Counted from the first letter of the stretch, positions 35,574 through 44,769 are shown. The stretch: 64,000 nucleotides of DNA from Psychrilyobacter atlanticus DSM 19335 (GCF_000426625.1 NZ_KE384547.1:294986-358985); one strand, 5' to 3'. Notes: a model not told the origin generated them from the letters alone. Program-made: numbers and translations.

Positions 35574-35582
35574 TAAAAATAG

Positions 35583-35611
35583 TTGACATTATATCTTTTT
35601 TGTGATATCAT
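35583..35611 (+). promoter_or_regulatory. Promoter of infC-rpmI-rplT
   Basis: TTGACA (35583-35588), 17-bp spacer, TATCAT (35606-35611). Transcription would begin near 35618, giving a leader of about 220 nt. Confidence 0.85.
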
Positions 35612-35617
35612 GTCTTG

Positions 35618-35820
35618 TAAAATAAAAAATTAAATATATGAAAAGAAGAGACGCCCGTTTCTCACCTTATCATCACTAAACAAGAGTTTAGGTCTTAGGA
35701 TCAAGTTAGATGCATTAGGTTACGAATTAAAAATGTGAATGAGTTACAAATTAAATGAAAATTTAATTTTAGGAATAACTTTTACAGGGCGTGTTATCAT
35801 GCCCTGTTTTTTTTATATAA
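35618..35820 (+). promoter_or_regulatory. L20-type leader of infC with a terminator switch
   Basis: ACAGGGC (35784-35790) and GCCCTGT (35801-35807) plus eight T form an intrinsic terminator just before infC. ACGCCC near the 5' end (35651-35656) is complementary to GGGCGT (35787-35792) in the terminator's first arm, so the two pairings exclude each other. This is the layout of the Gram-positive L20 leader, where ribosomal protein L20 represses its own operon. Control by L20 here is inferred. Confidence 0.75.
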
Positions 35821-35837
35821 TTTTGGAGGTGACTATT

Positions 35838-36344
35838 ATTTCTAACAAAACTAGAATCAATGAAAGAATTAGAGCTAGAGAAGTAAGGGTAATATCGGAT
35901 GATGGAGAGCAATTAGGAGTAATGACTTCAAGAGAAGCATTAAGCATTGCAGGAGAAAGAAAACTTGATTTAGTAGAAGTTTCGCCTACAGCTAAACCAC
36001 CTGTATGTAAGATTATGGACTACGGAAAGTATAAGTATGAGCAGGCTAGGAAAGCTAAGGAAGCGAAGAAAAATCAAAAGCAAGTTGTAGTTAAAGAAAT
36101 TAAGTTTAAAGCTAGAATAGATGTACATGATTTTGAAACTAAAATAGGAAAGATTAGAAAGTTCATTGAAAAAGAACACAAAGTAAAAGCTAGTCTTATG
36201 TTATTTGGTAGAGAGAGAATGCATGCTGCACTAGGAATAAAAAAACTTGATGAAGTAGCTGAAATTTTTAAAGATGAAGCTATTGTTGATAAAAAATATG
36301 GTGGACCGCAAAAGTTTATCATGTTATCACCATTAAAAAAATAA
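35838..36344 (+). CDS. infC: Translation initiation factor IF-3
   Basis: 168 residues if started at ATT 35838, 8 nt after a strong GGAGGTGA (35825-35832). The protein then begins SNKTRINERIRAREVRVI, the normal IF-3 N-terminus; upstream in-frame ATGs (for example 35739) lie in the leader terminator and have no RBS. ATT or other rare starts are typical of infC and let IF-3 restrain its own translation. Conserved KIMDYGKYKYEQ linker and KEIKFKARIDVHDF C-domain motifs are present. IF-3 binds the 30S subunit and checks initiator tRNA pairing. Confidence 0.93.
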   Translation: MSNKTRINERIRAREVRVISDDGEQLGVMTSREALSIAGERKLDLVEVSPTAKPPVCKIMDYGKYKYEQARKAKEAKKNQKQVVVKEIKFKARIDVHDFETKIGKIRKFIEKEHKVKASLMLFGRERMHAALGIKKLDEVAEIFKDEAIVDKKYGGPQKFIMLSPLKK

Positions 36345-36372
36345 TCATAAAATTGAAAGGAGGATATTTATT

Positions 36373-36582
36373 ATGCCTAAAATGAAAACTCACAAGGGAA
36401 CTGCTAAGAGAGTAAAAGTAACTGGAACAGGGAAATATATCACTAAGAAATCAGGAATGAGTCATATCTTAACTAAGAAAAAGACAAAAAGAAAGAGATC
36501 TTTAAACAAAGATATGGTATTACCTAAAGGTGCTGCTAGAATGATGGTAAGATTATTACCTACAGGTAAAGTTGGAAGATAA
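36373..36582 (+). CDS. rpmI: 50S ribosomal protein L35
   Basis: 69 residues, very basic, starting PKMKTHKGTAKRVKVTGTGK and with HILTKKKTKRKRSLNK, the standard bL35 signature. It lies between infC and rplT in the conserved infC-rpmI-rplT order, with RBS GGAGG. Confidence 0.97.
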   Translation: MPKMKTHKGTAKRVKVTGTGKYITKKSGMSHILTKKKTKRKRSLNKDMVLPKGAARMMVRLLPTGKVGR

Positions 36583-36635
36583 TTATAATCTTTAAATAGA
36601 TGTTAAGCAAATTTTTGAGATAGGAGGAACAAGCA

Positions 36636-36989
36636 ATGTCAAGAGTAAAAACTGGTGTTATTAGAAGAAAAAGACATAAGAAAATATTAAAGAGAGCTAA
36701 AGGATTTAGAGGTGCGTCTGGTGACGTATTCAAGCAAGCTAACCAAGCTGTAATGAGAGCAGAAGCTTTCTCTACAAGAGATAGAAAAGTTAGAAAGAGA
36801 AAAATGAGACAATTATGGATCATAAGAATAAACGCTGCTGCGAGATTAAACGAAGTAACGTATTCTAAATTCATGAACGGATTAAAGAAAGCTGGAATCG
36901 TTTTAGATAGAAAAGTTTTAGCTGACTTAGCTGTAAACAATGCAGCAGAATTTGCTAAATTAGCAGAAACTGCAAAAGCAGCATTATAA
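36636..36989 (+). CDS. rplT: 50S ribosomal protein L20
   Basis: 117 residues. [20 protein letters not shown] and [20 protein letters not shown] are diagnostic of bL20, which is essential for early 50S assembly and, in several phyla, represses its operon by binding a leader RNA. The leader upstream of infC fits that. The RBS is a perfect AGGAGG. It is followed by a terminator. Confidence 0.97.
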   Translation: MSRVKTGVIRRKRHKKILKRAKGFRGASGDVFKQANQAVMRAEAFSTRDRKVRKRKMRQLWIIRINAAARLNEVTYSKFMNGLKKAGIVLDRKVLADLAVNNAAEFAKLAETAKAAL

Positions 36990-36998
36990 AAAAGATCT

Positions 36999-37029
36999 AA
37001 AAGCTACTCATTTGAGTAGCTTTTTTTTT
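36999..37029 (+). terminator. Terminator after rplT
   Basis: AAAAGCTACTCA/TGAGTAGCTTTT hairpin with a run of nine T. Confidence 0.92.
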
Positions 37030-37177
37030 ATAAAATTAGAATTATTGAAAGATTAAAATTAATTAATAATTAACTTTTAAATAGTACAGAATGGTGATAT
37101 AATACCATTAAATTGTGAAAAAAATAGTTTAAAGAGAATTTATGTTTTTTCTGAAATGTAAATCAATGGATTGTTAG

Positions 37178-37207
37178 TTGACATAGTTTCTATTTTTTTT
37201 ATACAAT
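37178..37207 (+). promoter_or_regulatory. glmS promoter
   Basis: TTGACA (37178-37183) with TACAAT (37202-37207, 18-bp spacer) or TATACA (16-bp spacer). It lies 40 bases before the ribozyme. Confidence 0.75.
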
Positions 37208-37240
37208 AGGTTATGGGGAAATTAAAAGAAAGTAAAAAAA

Positions 37241-37397
37241 TATAAAAGCGCCTGAACTTCTGAATGAGTTCTCACCTTTAATAAGGTGTAAAACCAGGAG
37301 TTGACGAGGGCTAGGGAAAATCGAAAATCGGCGGGTACCCTAGAGGTTGTCACAACCTAAAGAAGAAACAAAAATAATCGGTGACGATTATTACAAA
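37241..37397 (+). ncRNA. glmS_ribozyme: glmS glucosamine-6-phosphate riboswitch-ribozyme
   Basis: The cleavage motif AAAAGCGCC (cut expected before G37248), GAACTT...GAGTTC stem, the conserved AGTTGACGAGGGCTAGGG, TCGGCGGGTACCCTAG and the GGTTGTCACAACC stem occur in the order of known glmS ribozymes. They are followed by a GTGACGATTATT stem. It lies 95 bases before the glmS start. With glucosamine-6-phosphate bound, the mRNA cleaves itself, which lowers GlmS synthesis. Confidence 0.96.
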
Positions 37398-37492
37398 AAT
37401 CTTCTAGTGGCTATTTTCTTTTAAAATATAACCCTTTAGATCGATAGATCTAAACGAACATTTGAAATCAAATATTTTAGGAGGAAGTAAAA

Positions 37493-39319
37493 ATGTGTGG
37501 AATTGTAGGGTACATAGGAAACAAAAAACCAAAGGAAGTCTTATATAGCGGGTTATCAAAATTGGAATATAGAGGATATGATTCAGCTGGTATCTCAATT
37601 TTGAGCGATGACGGACTTATGAAAACATTTAAATCGGTAGGAAAATTAGCAAATTTAGGCGAAATAATAAAAGACAAAGAGATTTTAGGTCATGTAGGCA
37701 TAGGACATACTAGATGGGCTACTCATGGAGTACCTAGTACTAGAAACTCCCATCCTCATAATTCACAGGATAATAAACTATCTATTGTACATAATGGGAT
37801 AATAGAAAATTATGCAGAATTGAGGGAAGAGCTTAAAAATAAAGGGTATAAATTTTTATCCGACACAGATACAGAAGTTATAGTTCATTTATTAGAGGAT
37901 AACTATACTGGAGATCTGTTAGAATCTGTATTTAAAATATTGCCGATCTTAGATGGTGCCTATGCAATAGGAGTAATTTCATCGGATCAGCCTGATCTAT
38001 TGGTAGCAGCTAGAAAGGGGTCACCATTAGTTATAGGATTAGGAGCAGAGGAAAAATATATAGCATCAGACGTACCAGCAATCCTAGAATATACTGATAA
38101 AGTAATATTTTTAGAAGATGGAGATGTAGCTTCATTAAAAAAAGATGAGATAAAGATATGGGATTTAGATAAAAATGAAAAAAGTACAGAGGAAACAAAG
38201 ATAGAATGGTCGTTAGAAGCTGCTGAAAAAGGTGGGTACGATCACTTTACCCTAAAGGAAATCCATGAACAGCCAAAGGTTATCACGGAGACCTTAAATG
38301 GAAAGATAAATGGTGACAGTGCTATCATAGATGAGATAACACTATCAGAAGAAGAATTAAAAAATATAACTAAGATTCATATGGTAGCATGTGGAACATC
38401 TTATCATGCTGCTTTAGTAGGGAAATATATGATAGAGCAGGAGCTAAGGATACCGGTTGAAGTAGAGGTAGCTTCTGAATTTAGATATAAAAATCCAATA
38501 ATTGCCGCAACAGACTTGGTGATATTGATATCTCAATCTGGAGAAACAGCAGATACATTGGCGGGACTGAGAGAGGCTAAAAAAAGTGGAGCGAAGGCGA
38601 TTGGAATAATCAATGTAATGGGAAGTACTATATCTAGAGAAGCAGATGGAACAGTATATACCAATGCAGGTTTAGAGATAGGTGTAGCTTCTACTAAAGC
38701 ATTTGTATCACAACTAGTAGCACTTTATATTCTGACTTTATATCTAGGCGAAAAGAAAAATATATTAGGTGTAGAGAGAAGAAGATATATAATTGAAAAT
38801 TTAAGAAAATTACCAAATATTGTAGAAAAAATATTAGAAATAGAAGATGATATTAAGGGAAAAGCAGCAATATTAGATGATGTAGCATCTAGTATATTCA
38901 TAGGTAGAAATATAAATACAGCAATAGCCTATGAGGGTGCTTTGAAATTGAAGGAGATCTCATATATCCATGCAGAAGGTTACCAATCGGGAGAATTAAA
39001 GCATGGTCCTATAGCACTTATAAATGAAGAATGTCCATTGATAGCGATAGCTACTAAAAGTGATACATATGATAAGGTTAAATCGAACATTGAGGAAGTA
39101 AGAGCTAGAGGTGGAAAAGTATTAACGGTAGCAACTGTAGGAGATACAGAAATATCAGGGATATCAGATGAAGTTATCTATATACCAGAAATAGATGAAT
39201 TGTTTTCACCAGTAATAAATGTTATACCATTGCAGATATTATCGTATTATGCAGCTGTAAATAGAGGTGTAGATGTAGATAAACCTAGAAATCTAGCTAA
39301 ATCTGTAACAGTAGAATAA
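37493..39319 (+). CDS. glmS: Glutamine:fructose-6-phosphate aminotransferase
   Basis: 608 residues. The N-terminal MCGIVGYIG places the glutaminase Cys right after Met; HTRWATHGVPSTRNSHPH is typical of class II amidotransferases. Two SIS sugar-isomerase domains follow, with CGTSYHAAL, SQSGETADTLAGL and the C-terminal DKPRNLAKSVTVE. It makes glucosamine-6-phosphate for peptidoglycan and LPS. It is preceded by the glmS ribozyme, so it is under product-controlled mRNA cleavage. Confidence 0.98.
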   Translation: MCGIVGYIGNKKPKEVLYSGLSKLEYRGYDSAGISILSDDGLMKTFKSVGKLANLGEIIKDKEILGHVGIGHTRWATHGVPSTRNSHPHNSQDNKLSIVHNGIIENYAELREELKNKGYKFLSDTDTEVIVHLLEDNYTGDLLESVFKILPILDGAYAIGVISSDQPDLLVAARKGSPLVIGLGAEEKYIASDVPAILEYTDKVIFLEDGDVASLKKDEIKIWDLDKNEKSTEETKIEWSLEAAEKGGYDHFTLKEIHEQPKVITETLNGKINGDSAIIDEITLSEEELKNITKIHMVACGTSYHAALVGKYMIEQELRIPVEVEVASEFRYKNPIIAATDLVILISQSGETADTLAGLREAKKSGAKAIGIINVMGSTISREADGTVYTNAGLEIGVASTKAFVSQLVALYILTLYLGEKKNILGVERRRYIIENLRKLPNIVEKILEIEDDIKGKAAILDDVASSIFIGRNINTAIAYEGALKLKEISYIHAEGYQSGELKHGPIALINEECPLIAIATKSDTYDKVKSNIEEVRARGGKVLTVATVGDTEISGISDEVIYIPEIDELFSPVINVIPLQILSYYAAVNRGVDVDKPRNLAKSVTVE

Positions 39320-39361
39320 GGAGTTGTGATACTTTTTTTTAGAATCAGGGGGGAGAGAGAG

Positions 39362-39919
39362 ATGTTAAGAACAGCAATATTTATGGAAATTAATGAGATG
39401 GAAAACCTGGATGAGAGAAGAGTAGATCTTAGATCAGAACTGATTTTTAATCCAGATGATCGTGTGGCTTTGAAAGAATTAGGAGCAATACTTTGTTTCC
39501 AAAAAAAAACAGATGATGCCATAAGGGTTTACAAGAAAGTGTTAGAATCAGATCCGGAAAATGCAGAGTATATGGCGTATATGGGGTATCTCTACTATGA
39601 AAAGGACGATTTTTTAGAGGCTATAGAGCTTTTTAATAAAGCTTTAGATATAGACCCAGAAGCTCCATTTGTGTATTTTTTATTGGGAAATGCTTATTCA
39701 AGGATAGGAAGGATAGTAGATGCTATAAGAGCCTATGATTTGGCGATATTCTTAGATTTTGATATCTATGATGCTCATGTAGAGTTTGCTATAAAATACG
39801 AGAGAATGGGGCGTTTAAAAAGAGCGGTGAAGGAATATATAGCTGCCTATGAAATTGACCCAAGAGACGAAGCTGTTAAAGAAAAAATAGAATTTTTGAG
39901 AGAAAAGATAGGAAAATAA
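39362..39919 (+). CDS. TPR-repeat protein
   Basis: 185 residues from ATG 39362, just after AGGGGGGAGAGAG; a TTG further upstream is unlikely. It contains about three tetratricopeptide repeats (ALKELGAILCFQKKTDDAIR, YMGYLYYEKDDFLEAIELFN, YFLLGNAYSRIGRIVDAIRA) after a short N-terminal region. No signal peptide. It is probably a protein-interaction adaptor in the cytosol. It follows glmS by about 40 bases with no terminator between, so is likely co-transcribed. Partners unknown. Confidence 0.8.
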   Translation: MLRTAIFMEINEMENLDERRVDLRSELIFNPDDRVALKELGAILCFQKKTDDAIRVYKKVLESDPENAEYMAYMGYLYYEKDDFLEAIELFNKALDIDPEAPFVYFLLGNAYSRIGRIVDAIRAYDLAIFLDFDIYDAHVEFAIKYERMGRLKRAVKEYIAAYEIDPRDEAVKEKIEFLREKIGK

Positions 39920-39945
39920 AATTTTAAATATTAGAATATATTAAA

Positions 39946-39977
39946 AAGAGGAGAGATGATAATTCATCTCTCCTCTT
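39946..39977. terminator. Terminator between the TPR gene and histidine kinase
   Basis: AAGAGGAGAGATG/CATCTCTCCTCTT, a perfect 13-bp stem. The minus-strand side has the better U-run (TTTTTAA), so it mainly ends the two-component operon. Confidence 0.85.
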
Positions 39978-39980
39978 ATA

Positions 39981-41363
39981 TTAACTAGGTTTTGTAAGTT
40001 CTATGGTTATAGTAGTTCCTTTGTTGAATTCACTTTCAATATAGATGTTTCCGCCATGTAGTTCGACGATATCCTTTACAGTGGAAAGACCTAAGCCAAA
40101 GCTATTTTTTTGCCTGTTTCGACTTTCATCTTGGATATAGAACCTTTCAAAAACATGTTTTAGATTTTCTTTTGGGATTCCTTTCCCTTGGTCTTTGATT
40201 ACTATATAGTGATATTTTTTCCTGTGAAATGAATCGATGGAGATTTCGCGATTTTCAAGTGTATATTTAGAACTATTTTTTAATAGTTCCCTTAATGCTT
40301 GAAGGATCAAATCTTTATCGATATTTAAAATAGATATTTTATTTCGTATAATTTTATAATTGTGATCTTTATCTATAAGTTGTTGTTTTTCCATAAGCTC
40401 TTTTATCAAAGAGGAAATTTCAAAGGGAACAATATTATTTTTTAACATTTTATTCTCTTTGCGAGCTAAAAAAAGAAGTTTTTTTAGCAGGTTTTCCATA
40501 TTACTTACTTCTGTTAAAATTTCCGCAATACCCCGATCAACCATAACGGGATCAGATTTTGCCCCGGCATTTAAAAGATCTGCATAACCTTTGATCACTG
40601 CTAGGGGCGTTCTAAGTTCATGGGATGCATTGGAAATAAATTTATTTTGAGATTTAAATGATATGTCCAATCGATCTATCATCTCATTTATGACTATTGA
40701 AAGTTTCCCCAGTTCATTATTTTGGTTTATAATGGTGATTCTTTCGCTCAAATCGTGTCTATTAATTTTTTTTACAGTCTTAGTGATCTCGTGGATGGGC
40801 GATTGGATGATCTTGTCGATCTTTCTCACTACGCCAAGGGAGATCATTATGATAAAAATACTAGAAAAGAAAAGAGAGTTCATAAGAGCTATAGTATCGT
40901 TCTTTACTTCATCTGAATCGGAATAGATTTGAAGATAGACCTTCTGATCTCCGAATTTTAGCAATAAATTCTTTATAATTAAGGCATTTTTATTATTTAA
41001 TACATACTGAAATTTCCCTAATTCTTTGTTGTAATCGTGAATAGAGTCATTTGATTCAGTGGAAAAAAAAATGTTTTCATATATTAAATTGATATGCAAG
41101 GAAGGTTGGCTTCCTTGGGTTATAGCAAATTCAGCTATTTTTTTATTGATTAATTTAATAGCTGAATTTTTATCCAAATGTTTAACCATTTGTAATTCTT
41201 TGTGAACGATAAGAGAGGTTTTATTTATTTCAGATTTAATTCTCCTATTTTCCCAATTTAAAAATACTACAATAATCACTACATGAATAGAGATTAAAAT
41301 AATAAGCATAGATGATAGGTAGGAGGTAATTACGGTACGTTTAATAGATATATGTTTATCCAT
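39981..41363 (-). CDS. Sensor histidine kinase (first two-component system)
   Basis: 460 residues. Membrane helix about 14-34, a periplasmic sensor region (about 35-160), a second helix (about 163-182), a HAMP-like linker, then HisKA with FISNASHELRTPLAVIKGYA (His near 248) and an ATPase domain with LLKNSSKYT, DQGKGIPKENLKHVF, FGLGLSTV and a terminal GTTITIEL. This is an OmpR-partner type kinase. It follows its response regulator by 3 bases. The extracellular signal is unknown. It resembles the second kinase at 48140. Confidence 0.92.
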   Translation of the reverse strand: MDKHISIKRTVITSYLSSMLIILISIHVVIIVVFLNWENRRIKSEINKTSLIVHKELQMVKHLDKNSAIKLINKKIAEFAITQGSQPSLHINLIYENIFFSTESNDSIHDYNKELGKFQYVLNNKNALIIKNLLLKFGDQKVYLQIYSDSDEVKNDTIALMNSLFFSSIFIIMISLGVVRKIDKIIQSPIHEITKTVKKINRHDLSERITIINQNNELGKLSIVINEMIDRLDISFKSQNKFISNASHELRTPLAVIKGYADLLNAGAKSDPVMVDRGIAEILTEVSNMENLLKKLLFLARKENKMLKNNIVPFEISSLIKELMEKQQLIDKDHNYKIIRNKISILNIDKDLILQALRELLKNSSKYTLENREISIDSFHRKKYHYIVIKDQGKGIPKENLKHVFERFYIQDESRNRQKNSFGLGLSTVKDIVELHGGNIYIESEFNKGTTITIELTKPS

Positions 41364-41366
41364 AAA

Positions 41367-42032
41367 TTACCTTATTATATATCCGATACCTCTAACATTT
41401 TCAATTAGTTTTTCAGAAAAATCCTTATCTACTTTATTTCTAAGATAGTTGATGTATACTGATACAATGTTATTATTTTCTTCATAGAAACCTTGCCATA
41501 ATTTGTTGATAATCTCTTCCTTACTGATTACTTTTCCTTTATTTTCCAATAAAAGTTGTAATATTTTTAATTCTTTTTTTGTTAAATTTAATTCTACTCC
41601 GTCTCTTTCAGCTCTATATGTATCTAAGAATATAGTTATTCCTTTATGAGTAAGAATTTTAGGTTTAGAATTTTTAGATTTTTTAGTGTTAGCCTTTATC
41701 CTAGCTAAAAGTTCAGCGAATTCAAATGGCTTTGTCAAATAATCATCGGCTCCAGCATCAAAGGCAGAGATCTTATCATTGATACTGTCTTTAGCTGTCA
41801 GCATAATTACAGGAACTTCAGAAAAAGTTCTGATCTCCTTGCAGACATCAATTCCACTTCCGTCTAAGAGCATAATATCTAAAATAATTAAGTTGTAATC
41901 GTATTCTTTTATTAATTTAATTGCTTCTTCTCCCCTAGGGGTAATAACGGTATCGTAATGAGCATATTTCAGTTGGAATTCCAATAGTTGTGAAAGGCTG
42001 TTATCATCTTCAACGATAAGAATTTTTTCCAT
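41367..42032 (-). CDS. OmpR-family response regulator (first system)
   Basis: 221 residues. Receiver domain with acidic ED at 8-9, phospho-acceptor Asp52 (LIILDIMLLDGSG), MLTAKD and TKPFEFAELLARI, then a winged-helix DNA-binding domain with LNLTKKELKILQLLLENKGK and VYINYLRNKVD. It would be phosphorylated by the downstream-encoded kinase. First gene of the RR-HK operon, opposite a small exported protein gene. Confidence 0.94.
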   Translation of the reverse strand: MEKILIVEDDNSLSQLLEFQLKYAHYDTVITPRGEEAIKLIKEYDYNLIILDIMLLDGSGIDVCKEIRTFSEVPVIMLTAKDSINDKISAFDAGADDYLTKPFEFAELLARIKANTKKSKNSKPKILTHKGITIFLDTYRAERDGVELNLTKKELKILQLLLENKGKVISKEEIINKLWQGFYEENNNIVSVYINYLRNKVDKDFSEKLIENVRGIGYIIR

Positions 42033-42321
42033 GGTATATCATCTCCTTGTATTTAAATAATATTATGAATGCCCTTAAAATTAATAAAAACAGAAACTCA
42101 GGGTATCGATTTTAAAAAGATAACGGTATTATATATATCTATTATACTACATTTTTGTATAAAAGATGAATATATTTTAAGAGAGAATTAAGATTAAAGT
42201 GTTATTATTTTTAGTGGAAAAAAAACAAGAAAAGTATTAGAATAAATTTAAGATATTTGATAATTAAGGGGTAAAATAAAGGGGCATATAATTAGAAAAA
42301 ATGAACATAGGGAGGGAAGAG

Positions 42322-42720
42322 ATGAAAAAAATAAATTTGGTGATTTTAATGGTAATGGTAGGAGTATCGGTTTATTCTATGGACATCTCTACTCTACTTA
42401 AGATAAATATTATGGAAAAAGAGATTGAAAAAATTTTTATTGCTGACCATTCTCAAATACCTAATGGAGGGAAACCAATAACTTGTGAAGTTGAAGTGAA
42501 TTTATTTGAGAAAAGTGGCATAGTAAGACTTATAGGTAAAAATGTTGTAGGGATAAATGAGTTGATTGCAAAATCTGAAGGTGGATTTTTTGATGAATAC
42601 TTCAAGAGAATAGTGGCGTTGGTAAAAGATCAGGTGAAAGCTAACGACTATGAAGTGAATCTAATTTTTGTGAGTGAGGATGAAAATAAATTAATAGCCA
42701 GAAGGTATTATATAATATAG
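42322..42720 (+). CDS. Small exported protein next to the first two-component system
   Basis: 132 residues from ATG 42322, after AGGGAGGGAAGAG; the upstream in-frame ATG at 42301 has a weak RBS. An N-terminal signal peptide (KKINLVILMVMVGVSVYS) is followed by a small, mixed polar region with GGKPITCEVEVNLFEKSGIV and a single Cys. No family is recognised. It is divergent from the response regulator, and a similar-sized exported gene stands next to the other system. Roles such as signal-sensing partner or regulated target are inference. Confidence 0.72.
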   Translation: MKKINLVILMVMVGVSVYSMDISTLLKINIMEKEIEKIFIADHSQIPNGGKPITCEVEVNLFEKSGIVRLIGKNVVGINELIAKSEGGFFDEYFKRIVALVKDQVKANDYEVNLIFVSEDENKLIARRYYII

Positions 42721-42721
42721 A

Positions 42722-42760
42722 AAAAAAGACTTATTCATCACCGATGAATAAGTCTTTTTT
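42722..42760. terminator. Bidirectional terminator between the exported protein gene and the PfoR-like gene
   Basis: AAAAAGACTTATTCATC/GATGAATAAGTCTTTTT stem with A-run and T-run. Confidence 0.92.
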
Positions 42761-42764
42761 TTAT

Positions 42765-43799
42765 TTACAATTGTAGATCTCCATATTTAATCCAATTCTT
42801 TTTTCTCATGAATTCACTTATAAAATAAGTGAAAATTCCCGGAAGAATAAAGTGGAGGAGTAAAATTCCTAAAAGCCCATCAGTACCCATGGTTTTAAAG
42901 GTACCTATCTGTCCAACTAATCCAGAAGTTCCCATACCAGCACCAATTGAATTATTTTTCATGTGGAACACGGTAGTTGCTAAGGGTCCTAAAATTGCAG
43001 AAGTAAGGATAACAGGTAGAGCAACAATAGGTTTTTTTATAACATTGGGAACTTGAAGCATAGAGGTTCCTAATCCTTGGGAGACCAATCCTCCAACCTT
43101 ATTTTCCCTATAGCTGGAGACTGCAAACCCGATCATATGAGTGGCACATCCAACTGTAGCAGCACCAGCTGCAATTCCTGATAATCCTAAAGAAATTGAG
43201 ATAGCAGCACTAGAAATTGGCAGTGTTAAGATGATTCCCATTACCACTGAGAGAGTAATTCCCATAGGAATAGGATGAAGAGTAGTAAGTGTATTTATAA
43301 ATATCCCGACTTCTTTCATAAAATCCACCATAAAAGGTGAGACTAAGCTAGCTGCAAGCCCACCGCAAATAATTGTTAAAGAAGGGATTAATAAGATATC
43401 AAACTTTGTTCGACCGCTTATCAATCGACCAACTTCGGCTCCTACAAGGGAAGCTATAAATGCTCCTACAGGTTCCCCTATAGTTATTCCGCCACCAGCA
43501 GTAATGGTACCGGCTCCTAAAGCACCGCAAATAATTGCTGAGAATATAGCTAAAGGATGGACTTTTAAACTATATGCTACTCCTGCACCAATAGCAGGAC
43601 CCATCATCCATTGAGCTATCTGCCCATAGTGAGACAGGAAATTAAGTCCTGTATAAACTCCGATTTGTTTTAAGATAAGACCTATTATAAGGGATGAAAA
43701 AAGTCCCAAAGCCATACCATTTAATACCTTGGTAAGATAGGTTATTCCTGATTTGAAGATATTTTTCTTTTGTTCTAAACTGTTGATATTAGTTGTCAT
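42765..43799 (-). CDS. PTS EIIC_2/PfoR-like membrane protein
   Basis: 344 residues, about ten hydrophobic segments, glycine-rich. GAGVAYSLKVHPLAIFSAII, GEPVGAFIASLVGAEVG and IKKPIVALPVILTSAILGPL resemble the PTS_EIIC_2 family, which includes PfoR of Clostridium perfringens. No EIIA or EIIB domain is fused or adjacent, so phosphotransfer is not evident; family members are often called regulatory proteins or orphan transporters. Single gene with AGGAG RBS. Confidence 0.78.
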   Translation of the reverse strand: MTTNINSLEQKKNIFKSGITYLTKVLNGMALGLFSSLIIGLILKQIGVYTGLNFLSHYGQIAQWMMGPAIGAGVAYSLKVHPLAIFSAIICGALGAGTITAGGGITIGEPVGAFIASLVGAEVGRLISGRTKFDILLIPSLTIICGGLAASLVSPFMVDFMKEVGIFINTLTTLHPIPMGITLSVVMGIILTLPISSAAISISLGLSGIAAGAATVGCATHMIGFAVSSYRENKVGGLVSQGLGTSMLQVPNVIKKPIVALPVILTSAILGPLATTVFHMKNNSIGAGMGTSGLVGQIGTFKTMGTDGLLGILLLHFILPGIFTYFISEFMRKKNWIKYGDLQL

Positions 43800-43824
43800 A
43801 AATTAACTCCTTTATTTTTTATAC

Positions 43825-43840
43825 TGATATAATTATATCA
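43825..43840. repeat. 16-bp perfect palindrome before the PfoR-like gene
   Basis: TGATATAATTATATCA is its own complement and lies 25 bases upstream of the PfoR-like start, containing a TATAAT on the minus strand. It may be the -10 region or an operator; AT-rich palindromes also occur by chance. Confidence 0.4.
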
Positions 43841-43906
43841 TAAGCATTATAAAATTAAAAATGGACGTGCTGTAATAATTTACTCACTTTCGTTGGCTGA
43901 AAAAGA

Positions 43907-43935
43907 TTGACTTTTTCTTACAAAAATGATATTAT
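43907..43935 (+). promoter_or_regulatory. rpsB promoter
   Basis: TTGACT (43907-43912), 17-bp spacer, TATTAT (43930-43935). Confidence 0.8.
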
Positions 43936-43950
43936 TAGTAGCTATTTAAC

Positions 43951-44011
43951 ACGTTAGGTATTTCTAGGGAAGGTGCCAATCTATATTGGTCTCCTAGTTT
44001 CGAGCTTAACG
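43951..44011 (+). promoter_or_regulatory. Structured rpsB leader (possible S2 autoregulatory element)
   Basis: Three stacked helices can form one long hairpin: CGTTAG/CTTAACG outside, CTAGG/CCTAG in the middle and CCAAT/ATTGG at the tip around CTAT. It lies in the leader of about 115 nt and has no U-run, so it is not a terminator. Leaders of rpsB bind S2 in several bacteria; this specific element is not one I can name. Confidence 0.6.
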
Positions 44012-44055
44012 GAAGTTTAAAAACCAAATACAAATATTCAAGGAGGAACACAAAA

Positions 44056-44769
44056 ATGGCAGTAGTAACTATGAAACAATTATTAGAAGCAGGAGCGCAT
44101 TTCGGGCATCAAGCTAAGAGATGGAATCCAAAAATGGGGAAATATATCTTCACAGAAAGAAACGGAATCCACGTATTAGATTTACACAAATCTTTAAAGA
44201 TGATCGAAGTTGCATATAACGTAATCAGAGACGTAGCAGCTGACGGTGGAGACGTATTATTCGTTGGAACTAAAAAGCAAGCTCAAGAAGCTGTAAAAGT
44301 ACAAGCTGAAAGAGCAGGAATGTACTATGTAAACAACAGATGGTTAGGTGGAATGATGACTAACTACCAAACAATCAAAACTAGAATCGCTAGATTAAAA
44401 GAATTAGAAGCATTAGATGCAGATGGAACTTTAGATGCAGCTTACACAAAGAAAGAAGCTTCTATGTTAAGAAAAGAATTAGTAAAATTAGATAAGAACT
44501 TAGGTGGAATCAAGAACATGAAAGCAGCTCCTAAAGCAATCTTCGTAGTAGACGTTAAGAAAGAATTCTTAGCTGTTGAAGAAGCTAACAAATTAGGAAT
44601 ACCTGTAATCGCAATGGTTGACTCAAACGTTGATCCAGATCCTATCACATTCCCAATCCCTGCAAATGATGACGCTATCAGATCAGTAACATTAATGTCT
44701 ACTATCATGGCTAACGCAATCATCGAAGGTAGAAAAGGTATGGAAGCAGCACCAGCTGAAACTAAGTAA
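44056..44769 (+). CDS. rpsB: 30S ribosomal protein S2
   Basis: 237 residues. [20 protein letters not shown] and [15 protein letters not shown] are diagnostic, with [13 protein letters not shown] and [20 protein letters not shown] further on. It is a 30S subunit protein binding near bS1. RBS CAAGGAGG. Codons are strongly biased to ATC/TTC/AAC, as expected for high expression. It begins the rpsB-tsf-pyrH-frr cluster, a common order. Confidence 0.98.
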   Translation: MAVVTMKQLLEAGAHFGHQAKRWNPKMGKYIFTERNGIHVLDLHKSLKMIEVAYNVIRDVAADGGDVLFVGTKKQAQEAVKVQAERAGMYYVNNRWLGGMMTNYQTIKTRIARLKELEALDADGTLDAAYTKKEASMLRKELVKLDKNLGGIKNMKAAPKAIFVVDVKKEFLAVEEANKLGIPVIAMVDSNVDPDPITFPIPANDDAIRSVTLMSTIMANAIIEGRKGMEAAPAETK

